Assembly (NCBI RefSeq): GCF_006715865.1
Contig: NZ_VFOA01000001.1
Coordinates: forward strand, 2,914,001 to 2,978,000
DNA length: 64,000 nucleotides
Origin: Cellulomonas sp. SLBN-39
GTDB taxonomy: Bacteria; Actinomycetota; Actinomycetes; Actinomycetales; Cellulomonadaceae
Reading direction: 5' to 3'
Shown here: positions 1 through 8,354 of the stretch, in pieces
How the letters are laid out: every line of letters begins with the position of its first letter
How positions within the stretch are numbered: position 1 is the first letter of the stretch
Notes under the pieces: generated by a model
Database searches by the model: none
Told to the model about the DNA's origin: nothing
Seen by the model: the letters and a program-made list of their open reading frames with translations, nothing else
Position numbers and translations under genes: made by a program

Positions 1-895
1 CGAGCGTGCGGTGCCCGGCGAAGGCCGTGCGCAGGATCTGCCACTGCACCTCGTCGGTGTCCTGGAACTCGTCGACCATGACGACGTCGAACCCGGCCCG
101 CACCCGCTCCGCGGCCAGCGGCCCCGTCTCGGGGTCCGCGAGGGCGTCGCGCAGCAGCACTAGCAGGTCGTCGTAGTCGACGACGCCTGCCGCGCGCCGC
201 CGCGCGACCATCCGCGCCCGGGCTGCGGCGGCGAGGCGACGGCGGTGGTCGGCGGGGCTGCCGGGCGGGGCGTCGACGGGCTCGAGGTCCGCCGCGTGGT
301 CGCTGACCGCCGCCCGCGCCACCGCCCGCGCGTCGTCGAGCGCGAGGACGGGCGCGTCGTGGTGCACGTACGCCGCGAGGTACAGGTCGTCGACGACCTC
401 GTGCTCCAGCGCGGCGACGTCCGGCAGCAGGACGGCCCCGGGCTCGACCGTGCCGCCGCCCGCCGCCGTGCCCAGGCCCCGCAGCGCCTGCTGGCAGAAG
501 CCGTGCGTCGTGGTGATCGTGGCGGCGTCGACCTGGCTGAGCGCCACCGTCAGCCGTGCCTGCCGGCGGGCCAGCTCGGCGTCGTCGACGGCGGCGAGGT
601 GCCGCACGAGCGCGTCGGGGTGCGTGCGGGCCGACGGGTCGCGCAGGGCGCGCTCGGTCTCGACCAGCCGGGCCCGCACGCGGTCGCGCAGCTCCCCGGT
701 GGCCGCGCGGCCGAACGTCACGAGCAGCAGCCGGGGGAGCTCGGCCACACCCTCGGCGACGTACCGGGTCGTCAGCGCGGCGATCGTGAACGTCTTGCCC
801 GTGCCCGCGCTGGCCTCCAGCACCGTCGTGCCGGTCGGCAGGGCGCCGAACAGGTCGAACTCCTCGGTGGGCGGCCCCGCGGCCGCGGTGCTCAC
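1..895 (-). CDS. recB: RecB, exodeoxyribonuclease V beta subunit (N-terminal part)
   Basis: These are the first 298 residues of RecB, the 3'-5' helicase-nuclease subunit of RecBCD that unwinds and trims double-strand DNA ends for recombination; the rest lies beyond the left edge. The UvrD-type Walker A loop ASAGTGKT is at residues 28-35 and the Walker B/DEFQ motif (VDEFQDTD) at 274-281. The GTG start at 895 overlaps the recC stop by four bases (GTGA), so the two are translationally coupled. Actinobacterial recC-recB are normally followed by recD, which would lie outside the window. The helicase assignment is firm; the nuclease domain cannot be seen here. Confidence 0.95.
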   Translation of the reverse strand, partial: MSTAAAGPPTEEFDLFGALPTGTTVLEASAGTGKTFTIAALTTRYVAEGVAELPRLLLVTFGRAATGELRDRVRARLVETERALRDPSARTHPDALVRHLAAVDDAELARRQARLTVALSQVDAATITTTHGFCQQALRGLGTAAGGGTVEPGAVLLPDVAALEHEVVDDLYLAAYVHHDAPVLALDDARAVARAAVSDHAADLEPVDAPPGSPADHRRRLAAAARARMVARRRAAGVVDYDDLLVLLRDALADPETGPLAAERVRAGFDVVMVDEFQDTDEVQWQILRTAFAGHRTL

Positions 896-3800
896 GGTGG
901 GCCTCCCCGGGCGTGCACGAGCAGCGGCTCCCACACCTCGCGGGCCAGCGCGCCCAGCAGCGTCGGCTCGTCGGGCCAGCGGGTCCGCTCGACGTCGCCC
1001 GGGGTGCCGGCGACGTCCAGGAGCCGGGCGTGCGGGCCCCACGCGAGCACGTGGTGCTCGTCCTCGTGCTCGTGCCGGTCCTCGAACGCGTGCTGGGCGT
1101 CGGCGAGCGCCCCGGCGGGGTCGTCGTGGCCGTGCCGGCGGGTCGCGTACGTCGCGGCGGCCGCGACCGGCAGGGGCAGCGGCTCGGTCAGGGCCCGGTC
1201 GTGCACCGCGACCAGCCGCCCCAGCACCTCGTGCGCCGTCGCGGGGTCGGGGGCCGCGAGCCACGCCGTCGCGGCGGTGGGGCGCGTCCCCGGTCCGCGG
1301 CCCACGGTCGCGGCGCCGCGCAGGGCGCCGCCCGCCGCCCCGCCCGCGGACGCGACCGCAGCCAGCAGCGCGACCCACGTGCGGAGCCGCTGCCGCGCGG
1401 ACAGCCGCGCGTACGCGCCCCGCACCAGCAGCGCGTCGTGCACGTCCGGCACGGTGCCCGTGAGCAGGCGGCCGTCGGCGAGCCGGACGTCGACGGGGAC
1501 CGTGCGTCGCGGCGACGTGCACAGCCGCCCGACCGCCTCGGCCACCGCGTCCACGCGGGTCGCGACGTCCAGCAGCGCGGCCGTGCCGAGGCGCCCGGGC
1601 GGCACCTGGCCCCGGCGGCGCTCGGCCGCCAGCGCCCGGTCGGGGTCCACGCCGTCGAGGCGGGCGGTCAGCAGCCGCTCGCCGACGGCCCGTGCCACCC
1701 GCGCGTCGAGCACCAGCGGCAGCCGGTCGTCGAGGTCGTCGACCTCCCCGGGCACACGCACGCCCAGCCGGTCGCCGACGAACGCCCGCACCGGGTGCAC
1801 GAGGACCCGCACCAGCGTGTCGAGGTCGAGCGTGCCGCCCGCCGGCGGCGGGGACAGCGGCGCGTCGAGCAACGGCGTGCGGCCGGTGCGGGGGCCCCGG
1901 GCCGCGCGGGCCGCCGCCAGGTCCGCCTCCGCGAAGCTGAACGGTCCCGGCCGTCCGAGCGCACCGGGCACGAAGCCGCGCGCGTCCACGGTCTGCAACG
2001 GGTGCCGCACCACCAGCGCCGACCGGGCCGGGCGCCCGCCGGGGAGCGCGACGCACTCGTCGACGGCGTCGAGCAGCTCGCCCACCGGCACGGCCGGCGC
2101 CAGCACCGCGCCCGTGCGCTCGTCGGCGCCGCTGTGCACGACCACGAGGTAGTCGACCGCGCTGGTCACCGCGTCGAGGAAGAGCTGGCGGTCCTCCGTG
2201 CGGCGGTCCCGCTCGCCGACCAGCGGGTCACGGGCCAGCACGTCGTCGCCGTCCGGCGCCGTCGCCCGCGGGAACGCGCCGTCGTCGGCGCCGAGCACGC
2301 ACACCACCCGGTGCGGGACCGCGCGCATGGGCTCCAGCGAGCACACCGTCAGCGCGCCGGTGCGGAACCCCGCCCGGGTGGGCCGGCCCGCCAGGTGCGG
2401 CGCCAGCAGCGCGACCACGTCGGGCAGGCGCAGCGGCACGTCCTCGTGCCCGGCACCCGCCTCCCGCAGCCGGGCGAGGACCGCGGCGGCCTCGACCGGG
2501 GCCCACGGCTCGTCGTCCGGCGCCAGCGCCAGCAGCGTCAGCGCCCGCTCCAGGGTCGCGTGCCAGTGCGCGGCCGGGTGCACGCCGTCCAGGTCGCCCA
2601 GCAGGGCGGTCAGCCGGTCGAGCAGCTCCGCCACCCGCCCCACGAGGTCGACGTCGGTGCTCGTCACGTCGTCCAGCGGCAGCGCGGCGCCGACGAAGCG
2701 GTGGTCCTCGTCGGCCATCGCGACGCCCAGCAGCAGCCTGTCGGTGCCCGTGCGCCACGTGCCCTGCGCCAGGCCCGTCAGCCCGTAGCGCGCCCGGCGC
2801 CCGACGTCCTCGCCCCACCGCACCCCCGCGTCCAGGGCCCAGGCGCGCAGCCGGGCGAGGTCGTCGTCGTCGAGCCCGAAACGGTGCCGCACGGCCGCCA
2901 GCCCGGCGAGGTCCACCACCGCCGACGCCCCGACGCGCGAGCCGGCGAGCGCGAGGAGGTCCGCCAGCACCCGCAGCAGCGGGTTGGTCCGGGCGGGGGA
3001 GCGGTCGGCCAGGCGCACCCGCAGCGCGCGCCCGGGGTGCGTCGGGACGTCGTCGTCGTCGACCGCGCCGAACGTCGCGACGACCAGCGGGGCGAACGCC
3101 TCGACGTCCGGGCAGAGGACCAGCACGTCGCGCGGCTGCAGCGTCGGGTCGTCGGCCAGCAGCCCCAGGAGCACCTCGCGCAGCACCTCGACCTGCCGGG
3201 CGCGCCCGTGGCAGGCGTGCACCTGCACGCTGCGGTCCTCCGGCCCCGCCACCCACCGCCCGTGCGCGGGGGTGCGGCGGTCGTCGCGCAGCGCACCCTG
3301 CACGGCCCCCAGCACCGTGGCCGGCGGCGGCGGGGCGGGGTGGTGCACGACGCGTGCCCCGCGCCCCGCCAGGCGCGCCCCCAGCTCGGCGGCGTCGCGG
3401 GCCGACGACGTGAGGACGGGGTGCGACGCGACGCCGGCCACGGTGCGCCGCCGCGGGGCGTCGCGGGTCGCGCCCGCGCCCGCGGCGTCCCACAGCACGG
3501 GCGAGGGGTGGGGGAGCCACAGGTGGACCTCGCGGTGCTCCGCCAGCGCGTCGAGCACGTCCAGGTGCGCCTGCGGCAGCCGGGTCGCACCGAGCACGTG
3601 CAGCCGGCCCGGCAGGTCCACCGTGGCGGGCCGTTCCCGGACCGTGGCGACCGCCGCGGCGAGCCGCTCCGCGGGGCTGGGTACGCCGACGCGCTCGCGC
3701 ACCAGGCGCCACAACGGCGGCTGCCACGCCAGGTCGTCGGGCACGGGGGAGCCGGCACCGTCCTCGTCGAGGCCGCGCGCCCACGCGACGACGAGCGCCG

Positions 3801-4269
3801 GGCGCTGCGTGCCGTACGCCGCGAGGAGGCGGGCCGTGCGCCGGGCGAACGCGCCGCGCCGGGCGGCCCGCACCTCGTCGCCGCCCAGGTGCCGGCGCAG
3901 CGGCTGCGCCCACGGCGGCCCGGACACGACCGCGTCGTCCACCGCGCGCAGCACGTGCCACGTCAGCCGGTCCGGGTCCCACGGGTCCTGCTCGGGGTCG
4001 GTCCCGCCCGCGGCGGCCACGACGTCGCGGACCAGCCGCCCCGGCGGGTCCAGGACGAGACGCGCGCACACGCCGCCCTCGCCGTCCGGGCCCGCGCCGA
4101 GGTGGTGCGCGAGGCGCTGCACGAGCCACCGCTCGACGCCCCGGGTCGGCACGGCCACGACCTCCGGCGCGAACGGGTCGTCCGGCGCCTGCGCCAGCAG
4201 CCGGGCGAGGTGGTCGACGAGGACGTCCGTGCGGGGCGAGGTGTGCACCACCAGCCCCGTCGTCGTCAC
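892..4269 (-). CDS. recC: RecC, exodeoxyribonuclease V gamma subunit
   Basis: About 1125 residues, full length for RecC, the subunit that holds RecB and RecD together and scans for recombination hotspots. The N-terminus (GLVVHTSPRTDVLVDHLA) and the internal VPTRGVERWLVQRLA are characteristic of the RecC helicase-like fold; the central LEPMRAVPHRVVCVLG also fits. Two GTG starts are possible. The one at 4269 is preferred because a -10 box TAGCGT (4282-4277) ends seven bases before it, giving a leaderless transcript; the GTG at 4278 lies inside that box. It is first in the recC-recB operon, with a four-base stop/start overlap to recB. Confidence 0.93.
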   Translation of the reverse strand: MTTTGLVVHTSPRTDVLVDHLARLLAQAPDDPFAPEVVAVPTRGVERWLVQRLAHHLGAGPDGEGGVCARLVLDPPGRLVRDVVAAAGGTDPEQDPWDPDRLTWHVLRAVDDAVVSGPPWAQPLRRHLGGDEVRAARRGAFARRTARLLAAYGTQRPALVVAWARGLDEDGAGSPVPDDLAWQPPLWRLVRERVGVPSPAERLAAAVATVRERPATVDLPGRLHVLGATRLPQAHLDVLDALAEHREVHLWLPHPSPVLWDAAGAGATRDAPRRRTVAGVASHPVLTSSARDAAELGARLAGRGARVVHHPAPPPPATVLGAVQGALRDDRRTPAHGRWVAGPEDRSVQVHACHGRARQVEVLREVLLGLLADDPTLQPRDVLVLCPDVEAFAPLVVATFGAVDDDDVPTHPGRALRVRLADRSPARTNPLLRVLADLLALAGSRVGASAVVDLAGLAAVRHRFGLDDDDLARLRAWALDAGVRWGEDVGRRARYGLTGLAQGTWRTGTDRLLLGVAMADEDHRFVGAALPLDDVTSTDVDLVGRVAELLDRLTALLGDLDGVHPAAHWHATLERALTLLALAPDDEPWAPVEAAAVLARLREAGAGHEDVPLRLPDVVALLAPHLAGRPTRAGFRTGALTVCSLEPMRAVPHRVVCVLGADDGAFPRATAPDGDDVLARDPLVGERDRRTEDRQLFLDAVTSAVDYLVVVHSGADERTGAVLAPAVPVGELLDAVDECVALPGGRPARSALVVRHPLQTVDARGFVPGALGRPGPFSFAEADLAAARAARGPRTGRTPLLDAPLSPPPAGGTLDLDTLVRVLVHPVRAFVGDRLGVRVPGEVDDLDDRLPLVLDARVARAVGERLLTARLDGVDPDRALAAERRRGQVPPGRLGTAALLDVATRVDAVAEAVGRLCTSPRRTVPVDVRLADGRLLTGTVPDVHDALLVRGAYARLSARQRLRTWVALLAAVASAGGAAGGALRGAATVGRGPGTRPTAATAWLAAPDPATAHEVLGRLVAVHDRALTEPLPLPVAAAATYATRRHGHDDPAGALADAQHAFEDRHEHEDEHHVLAWGPHARLLDVAGTPGDVERTRWPDEPTLLGALAREVWEPLLVHARGGPP

Positions 4270-4326
4270 GTCCCGCACGCTAGCCCAGGGCGCCCACCGG
4301 GCCCGGGGAGCCTGTGGACGACGCGC

Positions 4327-5130
4327 TCAGGACCACGTCCCGCGCTCGCGCAGCACGTCCCTCAGCAGGTCGGCGCGGTCGGTGACGATCCCGTCGACGC
4401 CCAGGTCCAGCAGCCGGCGCATCTGCCCGGGGTCGTTCACGGTCCACACGTGCACCTGCCGGCCGGCCGCGTGCGCGGCGGCGACGGTGCCCGTGTCGAC
4501 CACCCGCACACGGCCCTGCGCGACGGGCACCTGCAGGCAGTGCACGTCGCGCAGCGCACCGGCCGCGACCCTCCGCAGGCGCGCCCGGTGCGCGAGGACG
4601 AACCGCGCGACCTCGCCCGTCCCGGCCGACGTCGCCACGGGCCGGGTCAGCAGCGCCAGCGTCGCGCGCCGCCGCGCCGCGGAGAACGACGCCACGCACA
4701 CCCGGCCGTGGGCGCCCGTGCGCTCGATCGCGGCGGCCACCGGGGCGACCGCCCACTCCGACTTCACGTCCACGTTGACCCGCAGGTCCGGCCACGTGCC
4801 CAGCACCTCCTCCAGGGTCGGCACGGGCTCGGACCCGCCGATCCGCGCGTGCCGCACCTGCGACCAGGGCAGCTCGGCGACGAGGCCCTCGGCGTCGGTC
4901 GTGCGGTCCAGGCTCTCGTCGTGCAGCGCCACGGCGACCCCGTCGGACGTCGCGTGCGCGTCGGTCTCCACGTAGCCGAAGCCGAGGTCGACGGCGGCGG
5001 CGAACGCCGCGAGGGAGTTCTCGCGCCCGTCGAGGGAGAACCCCCGGTGCGCGAGCGCGACCACCCCGCCCGGGGCGTCGAGGTAGGGGTGCGCCGGGCC
5101 CGGGGCGGCGTGCGCGGGCAGGGTGTCCAC
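4327..5130 (-). CDS. Glycerophosphodiester phosphodiesterase
   Basis: A 267-residue GDPD-family enzyme that hydrolyses deacylated phospholipids to glycerol-3-phosphate and an alcohol. The TIM-barrel catalytic set is visible: HRG at 28-30, E37 in the REN motif, ETD at 55-57 and H70 in LHDESLDRTTD. No signal peptide is seen, so it is probably cytoplasmic. GTG at 5130 was chosen because CAGGGT lies six bases before it and also gives an AGGG Shine-Dalgarno; an in-frame ATG at 5193 falls inside the palindrome at 5189-5214 and is unlikely. It is divergent from a secreted phytase-like gene, with a PHO-box-like element between, which suggests phosphate-starvation control. Confidence 0.9.
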   Translation of the reverse strand: MDTLPAHAAPGPAHPYLDAPGGVVALAHRGFSLDGRENSLAAFAAAVDLGFGYVETDAHATSDGVAVALHDESLDRTTDAEGLVAELPWSQVRHARIGGSEPVPTLEEVLGTWPDLRVNVDVKSEWAVAPVAAAIERTGAHGRVCVASFSAARRRATLALLTRPVATSAGTGEVARFVLAHRARLRRVAAGALRDVHCLQVPVAQGRVRVVDTGTVAAAHAAGRQVHVWTVNDPGQMRRLLDLGVDGIVTDRADLLRDVLRERGTWS

Positions 5131-5188
5131 GGCTCCACCCTGGCGGGTCCCGGGCCCGCGTGCGAGGCCGGTCCGCGGCGGTGCGACC

Positions 5189-5233
5189 ACCATCGGGTGA
5201 ATTCACCCGATGGTCACCGGCTGCGCACCGGGA
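5189..5233. promoter_or_regulatory. 26-bp perfect palindrome and PHO-box-like 11-nt direct repeats
   Basis: The bases 5189-5214 form an uninterrupted perfect palindrome with half-site ACCATCGGGTGAA. From 5201 three 11-nt units follow in register: ATTCACCCGAT, GGTCACCGGCT and GCGCACCGGGA. These resemble the GTTCACCC direct-repeat units bound by PhoP in Streptomyces. Because of the palindrome the first unit also occurs on the other strand (5202-5192), facing the phosphodiesterase gene. The element lies between two divergent genes for organophosphate use. Binding by PhoP is inferred. Confidence 0.55.
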
Positions 5234-5274
5234 CGTGGTCGCCCCGTGGCCCGCGCCCCCTTCGGTAGGGACGC

Positions 5275-6552
5275 ATGAGACGAACCGTGCCCCGCCCGAC
5301 GACGAGCCCGTCGCGCCGCCGCGTCGCGCTCCTGCTCACCGCCGCCCTGGCCGCGGCGGCCGTCCCCGGGCTGCTCGCCCCGGCCGCGGCGTCCGCGGCA
5401 CCCGACGCCACCGCCGCCGGCGCGCACGGGACCCGCACCGCCCCGACGCTCGTCGCACGCGCCACCCTGGCCGCCGACCACCTCGCCGCCGGACCGCCCT
5501 CGGGCGCGCTGGCCACGCCCGCCAACGGCCGGCAGGGACCGTTCGCCGGGCAGGTCGTCCCCGGGTTCTCCGGCGTCGTCGACGCCGGCGACGGCACGTT
5601 CTGGGCGCTGCCCGACAACGGCTTCGGCACGAAGGCCAACTCCGGCGACTTCCTGCTGCGGCTGTACCGCGTCGACCCCGCCTGGCAGACCCGCCGCGGC
5701 GGGTCCGGGGAGCTGCATCTGACCGGGCACGTCCAGCTGCGCGACCCCGACGGGCACGTCGACTTCCCGATCCAGCGGGAGGGCACCGCGCAGCGCCTGC
5801 TCACCGGCGCCGACCTCGACGTCGAGTCCGTGGTCCGCGCCCCCGACGGCACGTTCTGGATCGGCGAGGAGTTCGGGCCGTTCCTCGTGCACGTCTCCGC
5901 CACCGGGCGCGTCCTCGCCCCGCCCGTGCCGCTGCCCGGTGCGACGTCCCCGCAGAACCCGTCCCTCGGCGCCGGCGAGCAGCCGACCGTCCGGGCGTCC
6001 GCGGGCTTCGAGGCCCTCGGCGGCCTGCGCGACGGGCGGTACCTGTACCCCGTGCTGGAGAACGCGTACCTCGCCGACCCCGACCAGAGCCGGCGCGTCG
6101 TGCACGAGTTCGACACCCGCCGCGGCCGGTACACCGGCCGGACGTGGGACTACCGCACCGACCAGGTCGGCAACCTGGTCGGCGACGCGTTCTGGGTGCG
6201 CGGGCACGAGCTGCTCGTCGTCGAGCGCGACAACCTCGACGGCCCCGCCGCCGCCGTCAAGCGCGTCTACCGCGTCGACCTGCGCCGCGAGGACGCTGAC
6301 GGGTACCTGCGCAAGGAGCTCGTGCTCGACGCGCTCGCGATCGCGAACCCGGACGGCATCGGGGCCGGCGACGGCTACGGCACCGGCGACCCGTTCCGGT
6401 TCGCCGTCCAGTCGTTCGAGACGGTCGTGCGCCTGCGCGACGGCCGGCTGCTGCTCGCCAACGACACCAACTACCCGGGCAACGCCGCACGGGTCCCCGG
6501 CACCCCCGACGACACCGAGATGGTGCTCGTCGAGCTGCGCCGCACCCGCTGA
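5275..6552 (+). CDS. Secreted phytase-like esterase (esterase-like activity of phytase family)
   Basis: A 425-residue exported protein. It begins with a Sec-type signal (twin Arg/Lys-rich start, hydrophobic stretch at about 17-40, cleavage near ASA-AP). The mature part has the beta-propeller repeats of the phytase-like esterase family: FSGVVDAGDGTFWALPDNGFG, then DVESVVRAPDGTFWIGEEFGPF, then a YRVDLR blade and a C-terminal RDGRLLLANDTNYPGN. Members are thought to release phosphate or act on phosphoesters outside the cell, but the substrate is not established. It is divergent from a glycerophosphodiesterase around a PHO-like element, which fits phosphate scavenging. A hairpin at 6558-6583 ends the transcript. 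Confidence 0.85.
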   Translation: MRRTVPRPTTSPSRRRVALLLTAALAAAAVPGLLAPAAASAAPDATAAGAHGTRTAPTLVARATLAADHLAAGPPSGALATPANGRQGPFAGQVVPGFSGVVDAGDGTFWALPDNGFGTKANSGDFLLRLYRVDPAWQTRRGGSGELHLTGHVQLRDPDGHVDFPIQREGTAQRLLTGADLDVESVVRAPDGTFWIGEEFGPFLVHVSATGRVLAPPVPLPGATSPQNPSLGAGEQPTVRASAGFEALGGLRDGRYLYPVLENAYLADPDQSRRVVHEFDTRRGRYTGRTWDYRTDQVGNLVGDAFWVRGHELLVVERDNLDGPAAAVKRVYRVDLRREDADGYLRKELVLDALAIANPDGIGAGDGYGTGDPFRFAVQSFETVVRLRDGRLLLANDTNYPGNAARVPGTPDDTEMVLVELRRTR

Positions 6553-6557
6553 GCCCG

Positions 6558-6583
6558 CTGCCGTCCCAGCACGCGGACGGCAG
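6558..6583 (+). terminator. Hairpin terminator after the phytase-like gene
   Basis: A perfect 9-bp stem (CTGCCGTCC / GGACGGCAG) with an 8-nt loop begins six bases after the stop codon. There is no T-tract, as is common in GC-rich actinobacteria. Confidence 0.6.
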
Positions 6584-6726
6584 ACGTCCGGCAGGCGTCG
6601 GTGACCGGGACCTCCGGCCCGCCGACGCCCTCCCGCGCCCGCCTACCGTCGGACCACGCCCGGGCGCGGCGGCGACGCCCGCCGCCGCGCCCCGGGCGCC
6701 CTGCGACCCTGAGCGGAGCGTGCGAC

Positions 6727-8208
6727 GTGGCCGACCCCCGTGGCTTCCTCACGCACCGGCACCGCGAGCTGCCGGTCGACCGGCCCGTGCCCGTGCGCCT
6801 GCAGGACTGGGCCGAGGTGCACGCCCACCGGGCGGGGCACGACGACGACGTCGTCATGGTCCGGCGGCAGGCGAGCCGCTGCATGGACTGCGGCGTGCCG
6901 TTCTGCGCCGCCGCGTGCCCGCTGGGCAACGAGGTCCCCGCGTGGAACGACCTCGTGTGGCGCGGCGGCTGGGAGCAGGCCGCCGACCGCCTGCACGCCA
7001 CGAACAACTTCCCCGAGCTCACCGGCCGCGTCTGCCCGGCCCTGTGCGAGGCCGCGTGCGTCCTCGGCCTGCACGACGAGCCCACCACGATCCGGCACGT
7101 CGAGGTCGCGCTCGCCGAGGAGGCCTTCGCCCGCGGGCTCGTCGAGCCCCAGGTCCCGCAGCGCCTGACGGGGCGCACCGTCGCTGTCGTCGGCTCCGGC
7201 CCCGCCGGGCTCGCGTGCGCGCAGCAGCTGACGCGCAGCGGGCACACCGTCGTCGTCCTCGAGCGCGACGACGCGGTCGGCGGGCTGATGCGCTACGGCA
7301 TCCCCGAGTTCAAGCTCGAGAAGCAGGTCCTCGACCGCCGGCTGGCGCAGATGACCGCCGAGGGCACCCGGTTCCGGACCGGCGTCACCGTGGGCACCGA
7401 CGTCACCGGTGCGCAGCTGCTCGCCCGCTACGACGCGGTCGTCGTCGCCACCGGCTCCACCGTGCCCCGCGACCTGCCCGTGCCCGGCCGTGGGCTGCGC
7501 GGCGTCGAGCAGGCCATGACCTACCTCACGCAGGCCACCCGCGTCGTGCACGGCGCGACCGTCGCCGACCAGGTCCTGGCCACCGGCCGCGACGTCGTCG
7601 TGATCGGCGGTGGCGACACCGGTGCCGACTGCGTCGGCACGGCTCTGCGGCAGGGGGCCCGCAGCGTCACGCAGGTCGAGATCCTCCCCGCCCCGCCCGC
7701 GACCCGGACCGACGCCGACCCGTGGCCCGCCTACCCGCGGATCCTGCGCACCTCGACGTCCCACGACGAGGGCGGGGTCCGCGTGTGGGCCACCAGCACC
7801 GTGCGCGTCCTCGACGACGGCACGGGAGCGGTCCGCGCCGTCGAGGTCGAGGACGTCGAGGCCCGCGACGGCGGGTTCGTGCCCGTGCCCGGCACCCGCC
7901 GCGAGCTCCCCGCCGACCTGGTGCTCCTCGCCCTCGGGTTCACCGGTGCCGAGCCCGGCCCGCTCCTCGACGGCCTCGGCCTGACCCGCACCCCCCGCGG
8001 CGCCGTCGCACGCGCCGACGACTTCAGCACCGGCACGCCCGGCGTCTTCGTCGCCGGCGACGCCGGCCGCGGCCAGTCCCTCGTCGTGTGGGCGGTCGCC
8101 GAGGGGCGGGCCGTCGCCGCGTCCGTCGACCGGTTCCTCATGGGCGGCACCGCGCTGCCCTCGCCCGTGCGCGCCGGCACCCGCCCCCTCGCCGTGCCCG
8201 CGCGCTGA
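6727..8208 (+). CDS. gltD: Glutamate synthase small subunit (GltD-type NADPH oxidoreductase)
   Basis: A 493-residue flavoprotein of the GltD family, which passes electrons from NADPH through FAD and 4Fe-4S clusters to the large subunit that makes glutamate from glutamine and 2-oxoglutarate. The N-terminal cluster-binding cysteines are present (CMDCGVPFCAAACPLGN, then CPALCEAACVLG). They are followed by the FAD-binding VVGSGPAGLACAQQL, the NADPH-binding VIGGGDTGADCVGTAL and the C-terminal FVAGDAGRGQSLVVWAVAEGR. The GTG at 6727 starts at the conserved ADPRGFL, with GGAG nine bases upstream. The large-subunit gene gltB, usually directly upstream, is missing here; the gene stands alone between unrelated neighbours. 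Confidence 0.9.
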   Translation: MADPRGFLTHRHRELPVDRPVPVRLQDWAEVHAHRAGHDDDVVMVRRQASRCMDCGVPFCAAACPLGNEVPAWNDLVWRGGWEQAADRLHATNNFPELTGRVCPALCEAACVLGLHDEPTTIRHVEVALAEEAFARGLVEPQVPQRLTGRTVAVVGSGPAGLACAQQLTRSGHTVVVLERDDAVGGLMRYGIPEFKLEKQVLDRRLAQMTAEGTRFRTGVTVGTDVTGAQLLARYDAVVVATGSTVPRDLPVPGRGLRGVEQAMTYLTQATRVVHGATVADQVLATGRDVVVIGGGDTGADCVGTALRQGARSVTQVEILPAPPATRTDADPWPAYPRILRTSTSHDEGGVRVWATSTVRVLDDGTGAVRAVEVEDVEARDGGFVPVPGTRRELPADLVLLALGFTGAEPGPLLDGLGLTRTPRGAVARADDFSTGTPGVFVAGDAGRGQSLVVWAVAEGRAVAASVDRFLMGGTALPSPVRAGTRPLAVPAR

Positions 8209-8354
8209 CCCGCGCCGCACCCGGTCGGGCCGTCGCGGCGATCACCCCGCGCCCGGGGCGCGCACCGGCGCCGGGGCCGCTAGCGTCGCCACCAGCGGAC
8301 GACGCACCGCAGCGCCGCCCGCGCACCACGACGACGTGGACGCGAGGAGGAGCA

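Noticed and set aside
913..5268. Very long open frames on the strand opposite recC-gdpD and elsewhere (for example opposite 57506-63982)
   Set aside because: They are Arg/Pro/Ala-rich with no recognisable domain and lie antisense to well-recognised genes; in DNA this GC-rich stop codons are rare on every frame.
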